From Bacteroidota bacterium (lineage in GTDB: Bacteria > Bacteroidota > Bacteroidia > Bacteroidales > UBA10428): a stretch of 5,489 nucleotides of DNA. The notes below the pieces were generated by a model. That model made no database searches. It was not told the origin of the DNA and saw nothing but the letters and a program-made list of their open reading frames with translations. Positions 1 through 5,489 of this stretch are shown piece by piece (positions within the stretch are counted from its first letter, which is position 1; each line of letters opens with the position of its first letter). The position numbers were made by a program, and so were the translations under genes. The stretch lies in contig JAHEEB010000358.1 in assembly GCA_024640925.1 (NCBI GenBank), positions 1 to 5,489 on the forward strand, written 5' to 3'.

Positions 1-935
1 CATTTTCTGATTTCGAAAGAATTATTGCCGAAGTACGTGATTTTATGCCCGATACCATTGCCGGTATTGGCGGAGGCAGCATAATGGATATGGCCAAAAT
101 TATTGCGGCATTTGTAAACTTTAAAAAACCACTAAACAACTATATCGGAAATGGCTTATTAACCGAGCGGACAACCGGACTAATATGCTTACCAACCACT
201 TCCGGAACGGGCAGCGAGGTATCTCCAAATTCTATTCTTTTAGACCAGTCGGACAATACAAAAAAGAGTATTATCAGTCAATTTTTAATCCCTGACGCCT
301 CTTATATCGACCCAAACCTGACCCTTGGACTACCTGCTGCCGTTACGGCTTACACCGGAATTGATGCACTTACTCATTGCATTGAGGCATATGTCAATAA
401 ATTCTCGCATCCTTATATTGATACTCTTGCCCTTAAAGGTATTTCGCTAATTGGCAGAAGCTTGTTAAATGCTGTTAAATCGCCTGATGATATTCAGGCG
501 CGAACCGACCTTTCCCTTGGAAGCTTATATGGCGGGATGTGCCTTGGCCCTGTTAACACGGCCGCTGTGCATGCCCTTGCTTATCCGCTGGGAAGCGATT
601 ATAAAATACCTCACGGACTATCCAACGCTTTAATGTTACCTTATGTTATCGAATTTAATCTCGGTAGTGCAGAAGACAGGTATTCTGATATTTCGCTGGC
701 ACTAGGGGTAAAAAACACTGATAATAAAAAAGAGATGGCATTAAAAGGTGTAGAATTAATCAGGAATATCATTTCCGGTTGTGGTCTGCCAGGGACTCTT
801 CGAGAAGCCGGAGTAACCTCAGCCTCTATTGATAAAATGGCTGTTTCTGCATTAACCATACAACGATTGTTAAAAAACAACATAAAAGAGATACGTTTGG
901 AAGACGCTAAGAATATTTATCAAAAAGCATTCTGA
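1..935 (+). CDS. Iron-containing (group III) alcohol dehydrogenase, 5'-truncated by the window edge
   Basis: Cytoplasmic NAD(P)-dependent oxidoreductase that interconverts an alcohol and an aldehyde or ketone, normally with a bound Fe2+ or other divalent metal. The frame is open to the window start (first full codon at 3), giving 310 visible residues where the family usually has about 380-390, so roughly 75-80 N-terminal residues are missing. ATG 45 is not a plausible start because it would remove the first half of the Rossmann fold. Numbering from that Met, the dinucleotide-binding GIGGGS lies at residues 7-12 and PTTSGTGSEV at 50-59. The metal ligands appear intact: D107 and H111 in GIDALTHCIEAY, H176 in VHALAYPLG, and H190 in IPHG, with the usual 14-residue His-His spacing. 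The end, RLLKNN followed by LEDAKNIYQKAF, is the family's typical C-terminus. The next gene begins 6 nt after the stop. The family is certain but the substrate is not. In this operon it may reduce an aldehyde released by the downstream aldolase, or oxidise a precursor alcohol; this is inference. Confidence 0.95.
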   Translation, partial: FSDFERIIAEVRDFMPDTIAGIGGGSIMDMAKIIAAFVNFKKPLNNYIGNGLLTERTTGLICLPTTSGTGSEVSPNSILLDQSDNTKKSIISQFLIPDASYIDPNLTLGLPAAVTAYTGIDALTHCIEAYVNKFSHPYIDTLALKGISLIGRSLLNAVKSPDDIQARTDLSLGSLYGGMCLGPVNTAAVHALAYPLGSDYKIPHGLSNALMLPYVIEFNLGSAEDRYSDISLALGVKNTDNKKEMALKGVELIRNIISGCGLPGTLREAGVTSASIDKMAVSALTIQRLLKNNIKEIRLEDAKNIYQKAF

Positions 936-941
936 TTTTAA

Positions 942-1865
942 ATGAGCCGAATCGAAAAAAAATATAGCGGGGTAATTGTCCCCATGATTACTCCGGTTAA
1001 TGCTGATTTCTCCATTGACAGGACTTCTGTTGCTTCAGTTATGAAAACGTTTACACAAAACCATATTTCGGTTTTTGTGCTAGGTACCACTGGTGAATCA
1101 ACATCCGTTCCGGAGAAACAAAAAACAGATTTGGTAAAGTGGGCTGTTCTCAGTAAACAAAATCAATCGAAAGTATATGCCGGTATATCCGGTAACTGCC
1201 TTCAGGAATCTATCGATGCGGCGAATCTTTATGCATCTATGGGTGTCGATGCTGTGGTTGCTCATCTTCCCTTCTATTATCCAATGTCGGGAGATAATAT
1301 GCTTAAATATTTTGAGACGCTGGCCAACAATATTACCTGTCCGCTTATCCTGTACAACAACCCGATTACTGTAAAAATGTCCATACCTCTTGAGGTAATA
1401 GATAAACTTAGCTATCACCCAGGTATTTATGGCGTAAAAGACTCAGAAAGAGGTATTGAAAGACTCGATAAATCGATTGAACTTTGGGCCAATCGCAACG
1501 ATTTTTCTTTCCTTTTAGGTTGGGCAGTTCAGTCAGCTTACGGATTAATCAAAGGATGCGACGGCATTGTGCCAAGCACTGCAAACCTCACACCCGAGAT
1601 ATATAAGCTATTATATGACTCTGCCATTCAGGGTAATGCTGAAGAAGCTGAGAAGATGCAACAATTAACAAACGAAATCTCTGAAATTTATCAGAAAGAT
1701 AAAAACATAAGTGAATCGATTCCTGCTTTAAAAGTGTTAATGTCTGAATTTGATTTATGTAAACCTCATGTTTTTCCTCCAATGTACGAACCAGCTGAGG
1801 ATGAACAAATACGACTTAAAAAAATGATTCGGGAGAAAATCAAAAAAACAATTTTACAGGAATAA
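942..1865 (+). CDS. DHDPS/N-acetylneuraminate lyase-family class I aldolase, substrate unknown
   Basis: TIM-barrel Schiff-base enzyme of 307 residues, close to the family's usual 290-310. The family condenses or cleaves pyruvate with an aldehyde. The pyruvate-binding GTTGE is at 48-52, the second-tyrosine region PFYYP at 110-114, the catalytic Tyr138 in YNNP at 138-141, and the Schiff-base Lys166 in GVKDS. The specificity positions are unusual. The Arg that binds the aspartate-semialdehyde carboxylate in true DHDPS (five residues after the catalytic Tyr) is Thr143. The GYDE motif that binds the glycerol tail of sialic acid in NanA is GWAV at 193-196. It is therefore probably neither DapA nor NanA, but a catabolic 2-keto-3-deoxy-acid aldolase or dehydratase. 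The start ATG lies 6 nt after the dehydrogenase stop in the A/T-rich context TTTTAAATG with no clear Shine-Dalgarno. Its stop shares one base with the next start. Family confidence is high; the substrate is unassigned. Confidence 0.92.
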   Translation: MSRIEKKYSGVIVPMITPVNADFSIDRTSVASVMKTFTQNHISVFVLGTTGESTSVPEKQKTDLVKWAVLSKQNQSKVYAGISGNCLQESIDAANLYASMGVDAVVAHLPFYYPMSGDNMLKYFETLANNITCPLILYNNPITVKMSIPLEVIDKLSYHPGIYGVKDSERGIERLDKSIELWANRNDFSFLLGWAVQSAYGLIKGCDGIVPSTANLTPEIYKLLYDSAIQGNAEEAEKMQQLTNEISEIYQKDKNISESIPALKVLMSEFDLCKPHVFPPMYEPAEDEQIRLKKMIREKIKKTILQE

Positions 1866-1867
1866 TG
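1863..1867 (+). promoter_or_regulatory. TAATG stop/start overlap (translational coupling)
   Basis: The aldolase stop TAA (1863-1865) shares its last A with the ATG of pdxA2 (1865-1867). A weak purine-rich AGGA at 1858-1861 lies only three bases before the ATG, closer than a normal Shine-Dalgarno. Re-initiation by the terminating ribosome is the likely mode of translation (inference), which would tie the amounts of the two enzymes together. Confidence 0.7.
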
Positions 1868-2899
1868 AGTACTGAAAAACAACATATACCCATTTTAGCT
1901 ATTACCATGGGCGATCCGGCAGGTATAGGCCCGGAAATTGCAGCAAAGACGTTTGCCCGGAGCGAAACATATTCGGTATGCAGGCCTGTACTTATCGGCC
2001 ATACTGCAACTATGAAACGCACCATAAGAAATTTGAATCTGAACCTTACCATCAATCCCATTAAGAATATTTCCGGGGCTTGCTTTGTCCCTGGGACCAT
2101 TGATATTTATGAGATTGGTGAATCATACACAAACGAAATTCTTCCGGGAATAATCTCTGCTGAAGCTGGAGATATCGCATTTCAGGCTGTGAAAACGGCT
2201 ATTGATCTTGCCATGCAAGGCATTGTTGATGGCACTGTAACCGGGCCGATAAATAAAGAAGCTATAAACAAGGCAGGACACCATTTCTCTGGTCATACCG
2301 AGATATATGCCCACTTTACCAATACAAAAAAATATGCCATGCTCCTGGTTGATGAAAATGTAAGTGTTATACATGCCACAACGCATGTATCGCTTCGCCA
2401 GGCTTGCGATTTGATTAAAAAAGATCGGGTTTTGGATGTAATTCAACTTATACACGAAGGATTACAGAAACTTGGAATAAAGAAACCCAGAATTGGGGTA
2501 GCCGGATTAAATCCTCATTCGGGCGATGGTGGCTTATTTGGTGACGAAGAAATAAAAGAAATAATACCCGCTATTGAAGAAGCCAGAAAAAAGGGCATCG
2601 ATGCTGACGGCCCTGTACCTGCCGATGCTTTGTTTGCTTTGGCTAATGGCGGAAAATACGACGGATGCGTTGCTATGTATCACGATCAGGGACATATACC
2701 ATTTAAGCTTTTAGGGTTTAACTGGGATAAAGAAAAGAAGACGATGAAAAGCGTAAGAGGTGTAAACATTACACTTGGTCTGCCAATTATCAGAACTTCT
2801 GTTGATCATGGAACAGCATTCGAAATTGCAGGTAAAGGTCTGGCGAGTCCCGATGCCTTAGTACAGGCAATAGAATATGCCATAAAACTATTGAATTAA
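1865..2899 (+). CDS. pdxA2: PdxA2-type 4-phospho-sugar-acid dehydrogenase (decarboxylating)
   Basis: Cytoplasmic NAD-dependent, metal-dependent dehydrogenase of 344 residues, near the family's usual 330-345. PdxA proper oxidises 4-phosphohydroxy-L-threonine in vitamin B6 synthesis. The PdxA2 branch instead oxidises and decarboxylates D-threonate (or similar) 4-phosphate to dihydroxyacetone phosphate and CO2. Visible motifs are GDPAGIGPEI at 16-25, TGPINK at 126-131, SGHTE at 142-146, and the predicted metal-binding histidines H174 (TTHVSL), H218 (LNPHSGDGG) and H273 (MYHDQGH). VNITLGLPIIRTSVDHGTAF is at 300-319. The YHDQGHIPFKLLGF version, with an extended loop (WDKEKKTMKSVRG, 287-299) before the VNITLGLP motif, is typical of PdxA2 rather than biosynthetic PdxA. 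The neighbouring DUF1537 kinase, which would supply the 4-phosphate substrate, supports the catabolic reading. The start follows from the 1-nt overlap with the aldolase stop. The main uncertainty is the exact acid stereoisomer. Confidence 0.93.
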   Translation: MSTEKQHIPILAITMGDPAGIGPEIAAKTFARSETYSVCRPVLIGHTATMKRTIRNLNLNLTINPIKNISGACFVPGTIDIYEIGESYTNEILPGIISAEAGDIAFQAVKTAIDLAMQGIVDGTVTGPINKEAINKAGHHFSGHTEIYAHFTNTKKYAMLLVDENVSVIHATTHVSLRQACDLIKKDRVLDVIQLIHEGLQKLGIKKPRIGVAGLNPHSGDGGLFGDEEIKEIIPAIEEARKKGIDADGPVPADALFALANGGKYDGCVAMYHDQGHIPFKLLGFNWDKEKKTMKSVRGVNITLGLPIIRTSVDHGTAFEIAGKGLASPDALVQAIEYAIKLLN

Positions 2900-2906
2900 T
2901 TAGTAG

Positions 2907-4118
2907 ATGAATTATAGAAAGAAAATAGCAGTAATTGCTGATGATTTCACCGGTGCAGCCGAAATTGGGGGGATTGGATTACGGCATGGCTTAAAAGTTG
3001 CCATTGAAACGGACCCTATCGACAACAAAGACATTGACTTGTTGGTAATAGCAACCGATTGCCGATCCATGTCCGGCGAAAAAGCCTCAGAAATCATAGA
3101 ACAAATAACCAGGAAATTGCTTGCTTTCCATCCTGATTTCATATACAAGAAGATTGACTCCGCTCTTCGGGGAAATGTAACCGAAGAATTGGTTTCTCAA
3201 ATGAAAACAATGGGCAGGAAAAAAGCGGTAATTATTGCTGCAAACCCTATATTCAACAGAATAATTAAAAACGGCGAATATTTCATTAATAATATTCCGT
3301 TAAATGAGACCCTGTTTTCAACCGATTCTTTTTTCCCAATTCAGTCGAATAATGTACTGGAGATCGTTTCGCCTGTAAAGAATTTTTCTCTTCTTAGTCT
3401 TAAGCCTAATGATACCATACCAGAACAAACACTCGCTTTTGGTGATGTGGAAAACCTGGAAGATTTAAGAAAATGGACATTAAATCTTAATGACGATACC
3501 TTATATGCCGGGGCTTCCGGATTCTTTAACTCCTTGCTCCTATCCATTTTACAAACAAAACCCGGAAAGAAACAACCCATTATTCCATTTGGAAAGAACG
3601 CGATTCTTGTTTTGGGCAGCTTATATGCAAAGGATCAATTCCTGTTAGATAAGATGACCAGCCAGGGAATTTATCATTCCAATATGCCAAAAGAAATATA
3701 CAAGAATAAAAATTTTAACTCCTCCGTTATTGATTATTGGGTTGATGATATATTGAATGGAATCAACAAATATGGAAAGGTTGTAATATCATCGATTCAC
3801 AAAAACAGCAATGAAGAAGGCCTTTCGTTCAGAATAAAAGAAGTGACGGCTGTGGCGGTGAAAAAGGTTTTTATAAAGGCAACCATAAATGAATTGCTGA
3901 TAGAAGGAGGCAGTACAACTTCCGAAATACTTGACCAGTTAGGCATTAAAAAATTAACTCCTATTCAGGAACTGGAAACAGGAGTAATAAGGATGAAGGT
4001 CGATCGGTTTCCCGGATTATTCCTGACAACCAAACCAGGCAGCTATTTCTGGCCCGAAAATCTTTGGTTGAAAAATGATAATAAACCCATAATAAACAAT
4101 CTCACAACTCATGAATAA
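2907..4118 (+). CDS. Four-carbon acid sugar kinase (DUF1537/OtnK-DtnK family)
   Basis: ATP-dependent kinase predicted to phosphorylate a C4 sugar acid (threonate, erythronate or 3-oxo-tetronate in studied members) at O4, giving the substrate of the adjacent PdxA2. It has 403 residues, slightly shorter than many members of about 420-430. The N-terminal substrate-binding domain carries ADDFTGA at 11-17 and the hallmark KKIDSALRGN at 81-90 (usually KK-T/I-DS-T/A-LRGN). The C-terminal nucleotide-binding domain carries LVLGS at 234-238, EGGSTTSEIL at 333-342 and KPGSYFWPENLW at 376-387. The Gly-Gly motif has Ser where many homologues have Asp, Glu or Ala (GGDTS, GGETA, GGATA). The C-terminal PGSYFWP replaces the commoner SGNFG or PGGFG type, which suggests a divergent subclade. 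The ATG lies 7 nt after the pdxA2 stop with no clear Shine-Dalgarno, and the ADDFTGA motif starting at residue 11 fits this start. The last codons overlap the symporter start. Family assignment is strong; the substrate is inferred from context. Confidence 0.92.
   Translation: MNYRKKIAVIADDFTGAAEIGGIGLRHGLKVAIETDPIDNKDIDLLVIATDCRSMSGEKASEIIEQITRKLLAFHPDFIYKKIDSALRGNVTEELVSQMKTMGRKKAVIIAANPIFNRIIKNGEYFINNIPLNETLFSTDSFFPIQSNNVLEIVSPVKNFSLLSLKPNDTIPEQTLAFGDVENLEDLRKWTLNLNDDTLYAGASGFFNSLLLSILQTKPGKKQPIIPFGKNAILVLGSLYAKDQFLLDKMTSQGIYHSNMPKEIYKNKNFNSSVIDYWVDDILNGINKYGKVVISSIHKNSNEEGLSFRIKEVTAVAVKKVFIKATINELLIEGGSTTSEILDQLGIKKLTPIQELETGVIRMKVDRFPGLFLTTKPGSYFWPENLWLKNDNKPIINNLTTHE
4111..4118 (+). promoter_or_regulatory. 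8-nt overlap of kinase end and symporter start (translational coupling)
   Basis: The symporter ATG (4111-4113) lies inside the last codons of the kinase (CAT GAA TAA ending at 4118), in another frame. The preceding bases (ACAATCTCACAACTC) hold no Shine-Dalgarno. Translation of the transporter is probably coupled to termination of the kinase; this is inferred from spacing alone. Confidence 0.6.
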
Positions 4119-5489
4119 AACATCATTACATATTATTGATTATTTGATAATTATAATTTCATTAGTAGTTCCCATTATTGTATCTCTCTTTTTTGCTAAA
4201 AAGCAAAATACGACAACGAATTATTTCAAGGCTAGCGGTAAAATACCCGCTTGGGCTATTGGCATGTCCATTCTGGCTACATTAATAAGCAGTATAACAT
4301 TTCTTGCTTATCCGGGTGAAGGTTTTAAAAACAACTGGATACTTCTTGTTCAGGGACTTATGGTTCCGATTACCCTTGTATTTTTCATTAGTTTTGTTGT
4401 GCCACTTTACCGGAATGTTATTAAACTGAGCGCTTACGAATATTTCGAACATCGGTTTGGTTTTTTTGCCAGGATATATAGTTCAATCGGTTTCTTCCTT
4501 GCCCATTTCTCAAAGATGGGAACTGTATTCTTCCTTCTGGCACTTGCCTTTTCAAAAATGACCGGGTTCGATACCGTTCAGATGATTTGGATTACCGGAT
4601 TTATTGTAATCTTTATAACCCTTATAGGTGGCATAGAATCTATAATTTGGCTTGATGTTTTCCAGGGTTTTCTTTTAATTGCTGGTGGTATTGTCGCTTT
4701 TTTCATTATTATTTTCTCTACCCCAGGGGGTATAAGCGCATTATGGGAAGTAGCTCAATCAAGCGGTCGCACAGGGTTTGGTCCATATAATTTCAGCTTT
4801 ACAGAATTAACCTTTTGGGTAATGGTTTTGAATGGAATTTTTTATGCCATTCAAAAATATGGCACCGATCAGACAATTGTTCAGCGCTATCTCACAGCAA
4901 AATCAAATAAAGATGCAATTAAAGCATCATTATTGGGCGTAGGCCTAACCGTACCTGTATGGGCTCTGTTTATGTTTATTGGCACCTTATTGTTTGCATA
5001 TTACCAGATACATTCGGGCGTATTGCCAGCAAACACAAATGCTGAGGATGTGTTTCCTTACTTCATAATGACGAAGATGCCGGTTGGTGTTGTTGGTCTG
5101 ATATTAGCCGCATTGGTAGCAGCTGCCATCTCAACATTAGATGCCGATCTCAATTGTCTTTCGGCCATTTGTGTTGAAGATTATTATAAAAGGTTCAGGC
5201 CAAACAGCACCGAAAAACAGCATATGTTTGTAAGCAGACTTATAGTTGTGTTGGCTGGTCTTACAGCAATATTTATTGCATGGCGGTATGTTAAAATAGG
5301 AGGAGAAGGCATATTGGGTATTGTCTTTACACTGTACTCGATATTTTCAGGTGGAATTGCAGGTCTGTTCCTGCTGGGCATATTCACCACGCGTGCCAAT
5401 AAAAAGGGACTTTATATTGGTATTGCAGCCAGTATCCTATTTACAGCATGGGCCGTATTAACCTCTTCAAAATTTGACTTTGGAAGTGG
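4111..5489 (+). CDS. Sodium:solute symporter (SSS/SLC5 family), 3'-truncated by the window edge
   Basis: Inner-membrane Na+-coupled transporter, presumably importing the acid or precursor catabolised by the operon. The frame is open from ATG 4111 to the window end (459 full codons, no stop). Family members usually have about 480-600 residues, so the C-terminus is missing. About twelve hydrophobic segments are visible, roughly at 10-29, 47-66, 77-99, 123-146, 157-175, 183-202, 233-249, 275-299, 325-345, 373-391, 400-425 and 433-451. Family signatures are GKIPAWAIGMSILATLISS at 43-61 (first core helix), SAYEYFEHRFG at 107-117, the intracellular-loop motif YGTDQTIVQRYLTAKS at 250-265, and AAISTLDADLNCLSA at 338-352. 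In the last of these, Ser341-Thr342 and Ala338 fall where vSGLT has its Na2-site residues S364, S365 and A361, which supports Na+ coupling. The start is the first Met before the leading helix and overlaps the kinase by 8 nt. The substrate cannot be read from the sequence; a sugar acid is inferred from its neighbours. Confidence 0.93.
   Translation, partial: MNKTSLHIIDYLIIIISLVVPIIVSLFFAKKQNTTTNYFKASGKIPAWAIGMSILATLISSITFLAYPGEGFKNNWILLVQGLMVPITLVFFISFVVPLYRNVIKLSAYEYFEHRFGFFARIYSSIGFFLAHFSKMGTVFFLLALAFSKMTGFDTVQMIWITGFIVIFITLIGGIESIIWLDVFQGFLLIAGGIVAFFIIIFSTPGGISALWEVAQSSGRTGFGPYNFSFTELTFWVMVLNGIFYAIQKYGTDQTIVQRYLTAKSNKDAIKASLLGVGLTVPVWALFMFIGTLLFAYYQIHSGVLPANTNAEDVFPYFIMTKMPVGVVGLILAALVAAAISTLDADLNCLSAICVEDYYKRFRPNSTEKQHMFVSRLIVVLAGLTAIFIAWRYVKIGGEGILGIVFTLYSIFSGGIAGLFLLGIFTTRANKKGLYIGIAASILFTAWAVLTSSKFDFGS

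Larger units (their letters stand above)
1..5489 (+). other. Single catabolic operon: Fe-ADH, pyruvate aldolase, PdxA2, C4-acid kinase, Na+ symporter
   Basis: Five genes on the same strand have junctions of 6 nt gap, 1 nt overlap, 7 nt gap and 8 nt overlap. No terminator-like hairpin with a T-tract and no promoter-sized gap lies between them, so co-transcription is very likely. The kinase and PdxA2 form a known two-step module converting a C4 sugar acid to dihydroxyacetone phosphate. The aldolase and alcohol dehydrogenase add a possible pyruvate and aldehyde branch. Promoter, regulator and terminator must lie outside the window, because both end genes are cut. Confidence 0.85.

Noticed and set aside
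45..47. ATG 45 as the start of the alcohol dehydrogenase.
   Set aside because: The same frame continues upstream without a stop to the window edge with family-like sequence, and starting here would remove much of the nucleotide-binding domain.
481..500. Perfect 7-bp inverted repeat (CGCCTGA / TCAGGCG) with a 6-nt loop.
   Set aside because: It lies in the middle of the alcohol dehydrogenase coding region and is not followed by a T-run; probably incidental.
1098..1418. Reverse-strand open frame of about 106 codons (and similar ones at 641-883, 2123-2455, 2912-3148, 3341-3580 and 5184-5399).
   Set aside because: Each lies entirely within a well-supported plus-strand gene, has no recognisable domain, and reads as a low-complexity shadow of the real frame.
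942..1865. Reading the aldolase plus SSS symporter as a sialic acid (NanA/NanT) operon.
   Set aside because: The sialate-binding GYDE motif is replaced by GWAV, no epimerase (NanE), kinase (NanK) or sialidase is present, and the adjacent kinase and PdxA2 belong to C4-acid catabolism.
942..1865. Lysine biosynthesis dapA.
   Set aside because: The Arg that binds the aspartate-semialdehyde carboxylate is Thr143, and the surrounding operon is catabolic, with no other lysine genes.
2369..2390. Perfect 8-bp inverted repeat (ATACATGC / GCATGTAT) with a 6-nt loop.
   Set aside because: It lies inside the conserved HATTHVS coding segment of pdxA2 and has no T-tract. One such hairpin is expected by chance in 5 kb; no sign of terminator or operator function.
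1865..2899. Vitamin B6 biosynthetic pdxA.
   Set aside because: The YHDQGHIPFKLLGF variant, the extended loop before VNITLGLP and the neighbouring DUF1537 kinase fit the PdxA2 branch; no pdxJ, ksgA or other B6 gene is adjacent in the window.

Overview
The window reads as one uninterrupted stretch of a plus-strand catabolic operon from a low-GC bacterium (about 40% GC by eye), most likely a member of Bacteroidota. The pointers are A/T-rich gene junctions with almost no Shine-Dalgarno sequence and the style of the protein sequences. This assignment is an inference; the window holds no rRNA or marker gene.

Layout: (1) positions 1-935, the C-terminal four-fifths of an iron-dependent group III alcohol dehydrogenase whose start lies upstream; (2) 942-1865, a DHDPS/N-acetylneuraminate lyase-superfamily class I aldolase; (3) 1865-2899, a PdxA2-type 4-phospho-acid dehydrogenase (decarboxylating); (4) 2907-4118, a DUF1537/OtnK-type four-carbon acid sugar kinase; (5) 4111 to the window end, a sodium:solute symporter cut off after 459 codons. 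Genes are separated by 6 or 7 nt, or overlap by 1 or 8 nt. No intergenic space is large enough for a promoter or terminator, so all five are probably on one transcript that starts before and ends after the window.

How the genes fit together: the kinase plus PdxA2 pair is the established route in which a C4 sugar acid (D-threonate in the characterised cases) is phosphorylated at O4 and then oxidatively decarboxylated to dihydroxyacetone phosphate. The symporter would import the acid or its precursor. The aldolase and the Fe-dependent alcohol dehydrogenase are not needed for the minimal threonate route. They suggest either a second branch (a 2-keto-3-deoxy acid cleaved to pyruvate plus an aldehyde that is then reduced) or an upstream conversion feeding the C4 acid. 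The aldolase lacks the residues that define both true DHDPS and true sialate lyase, so its substrate is open. This is the part of the window most likely to be undescribed.

No RNA genes, mobile elements, CRISPR arrays, attachment sites or long repeats were seen, and no gene-free stretch exceeds 7 nt.
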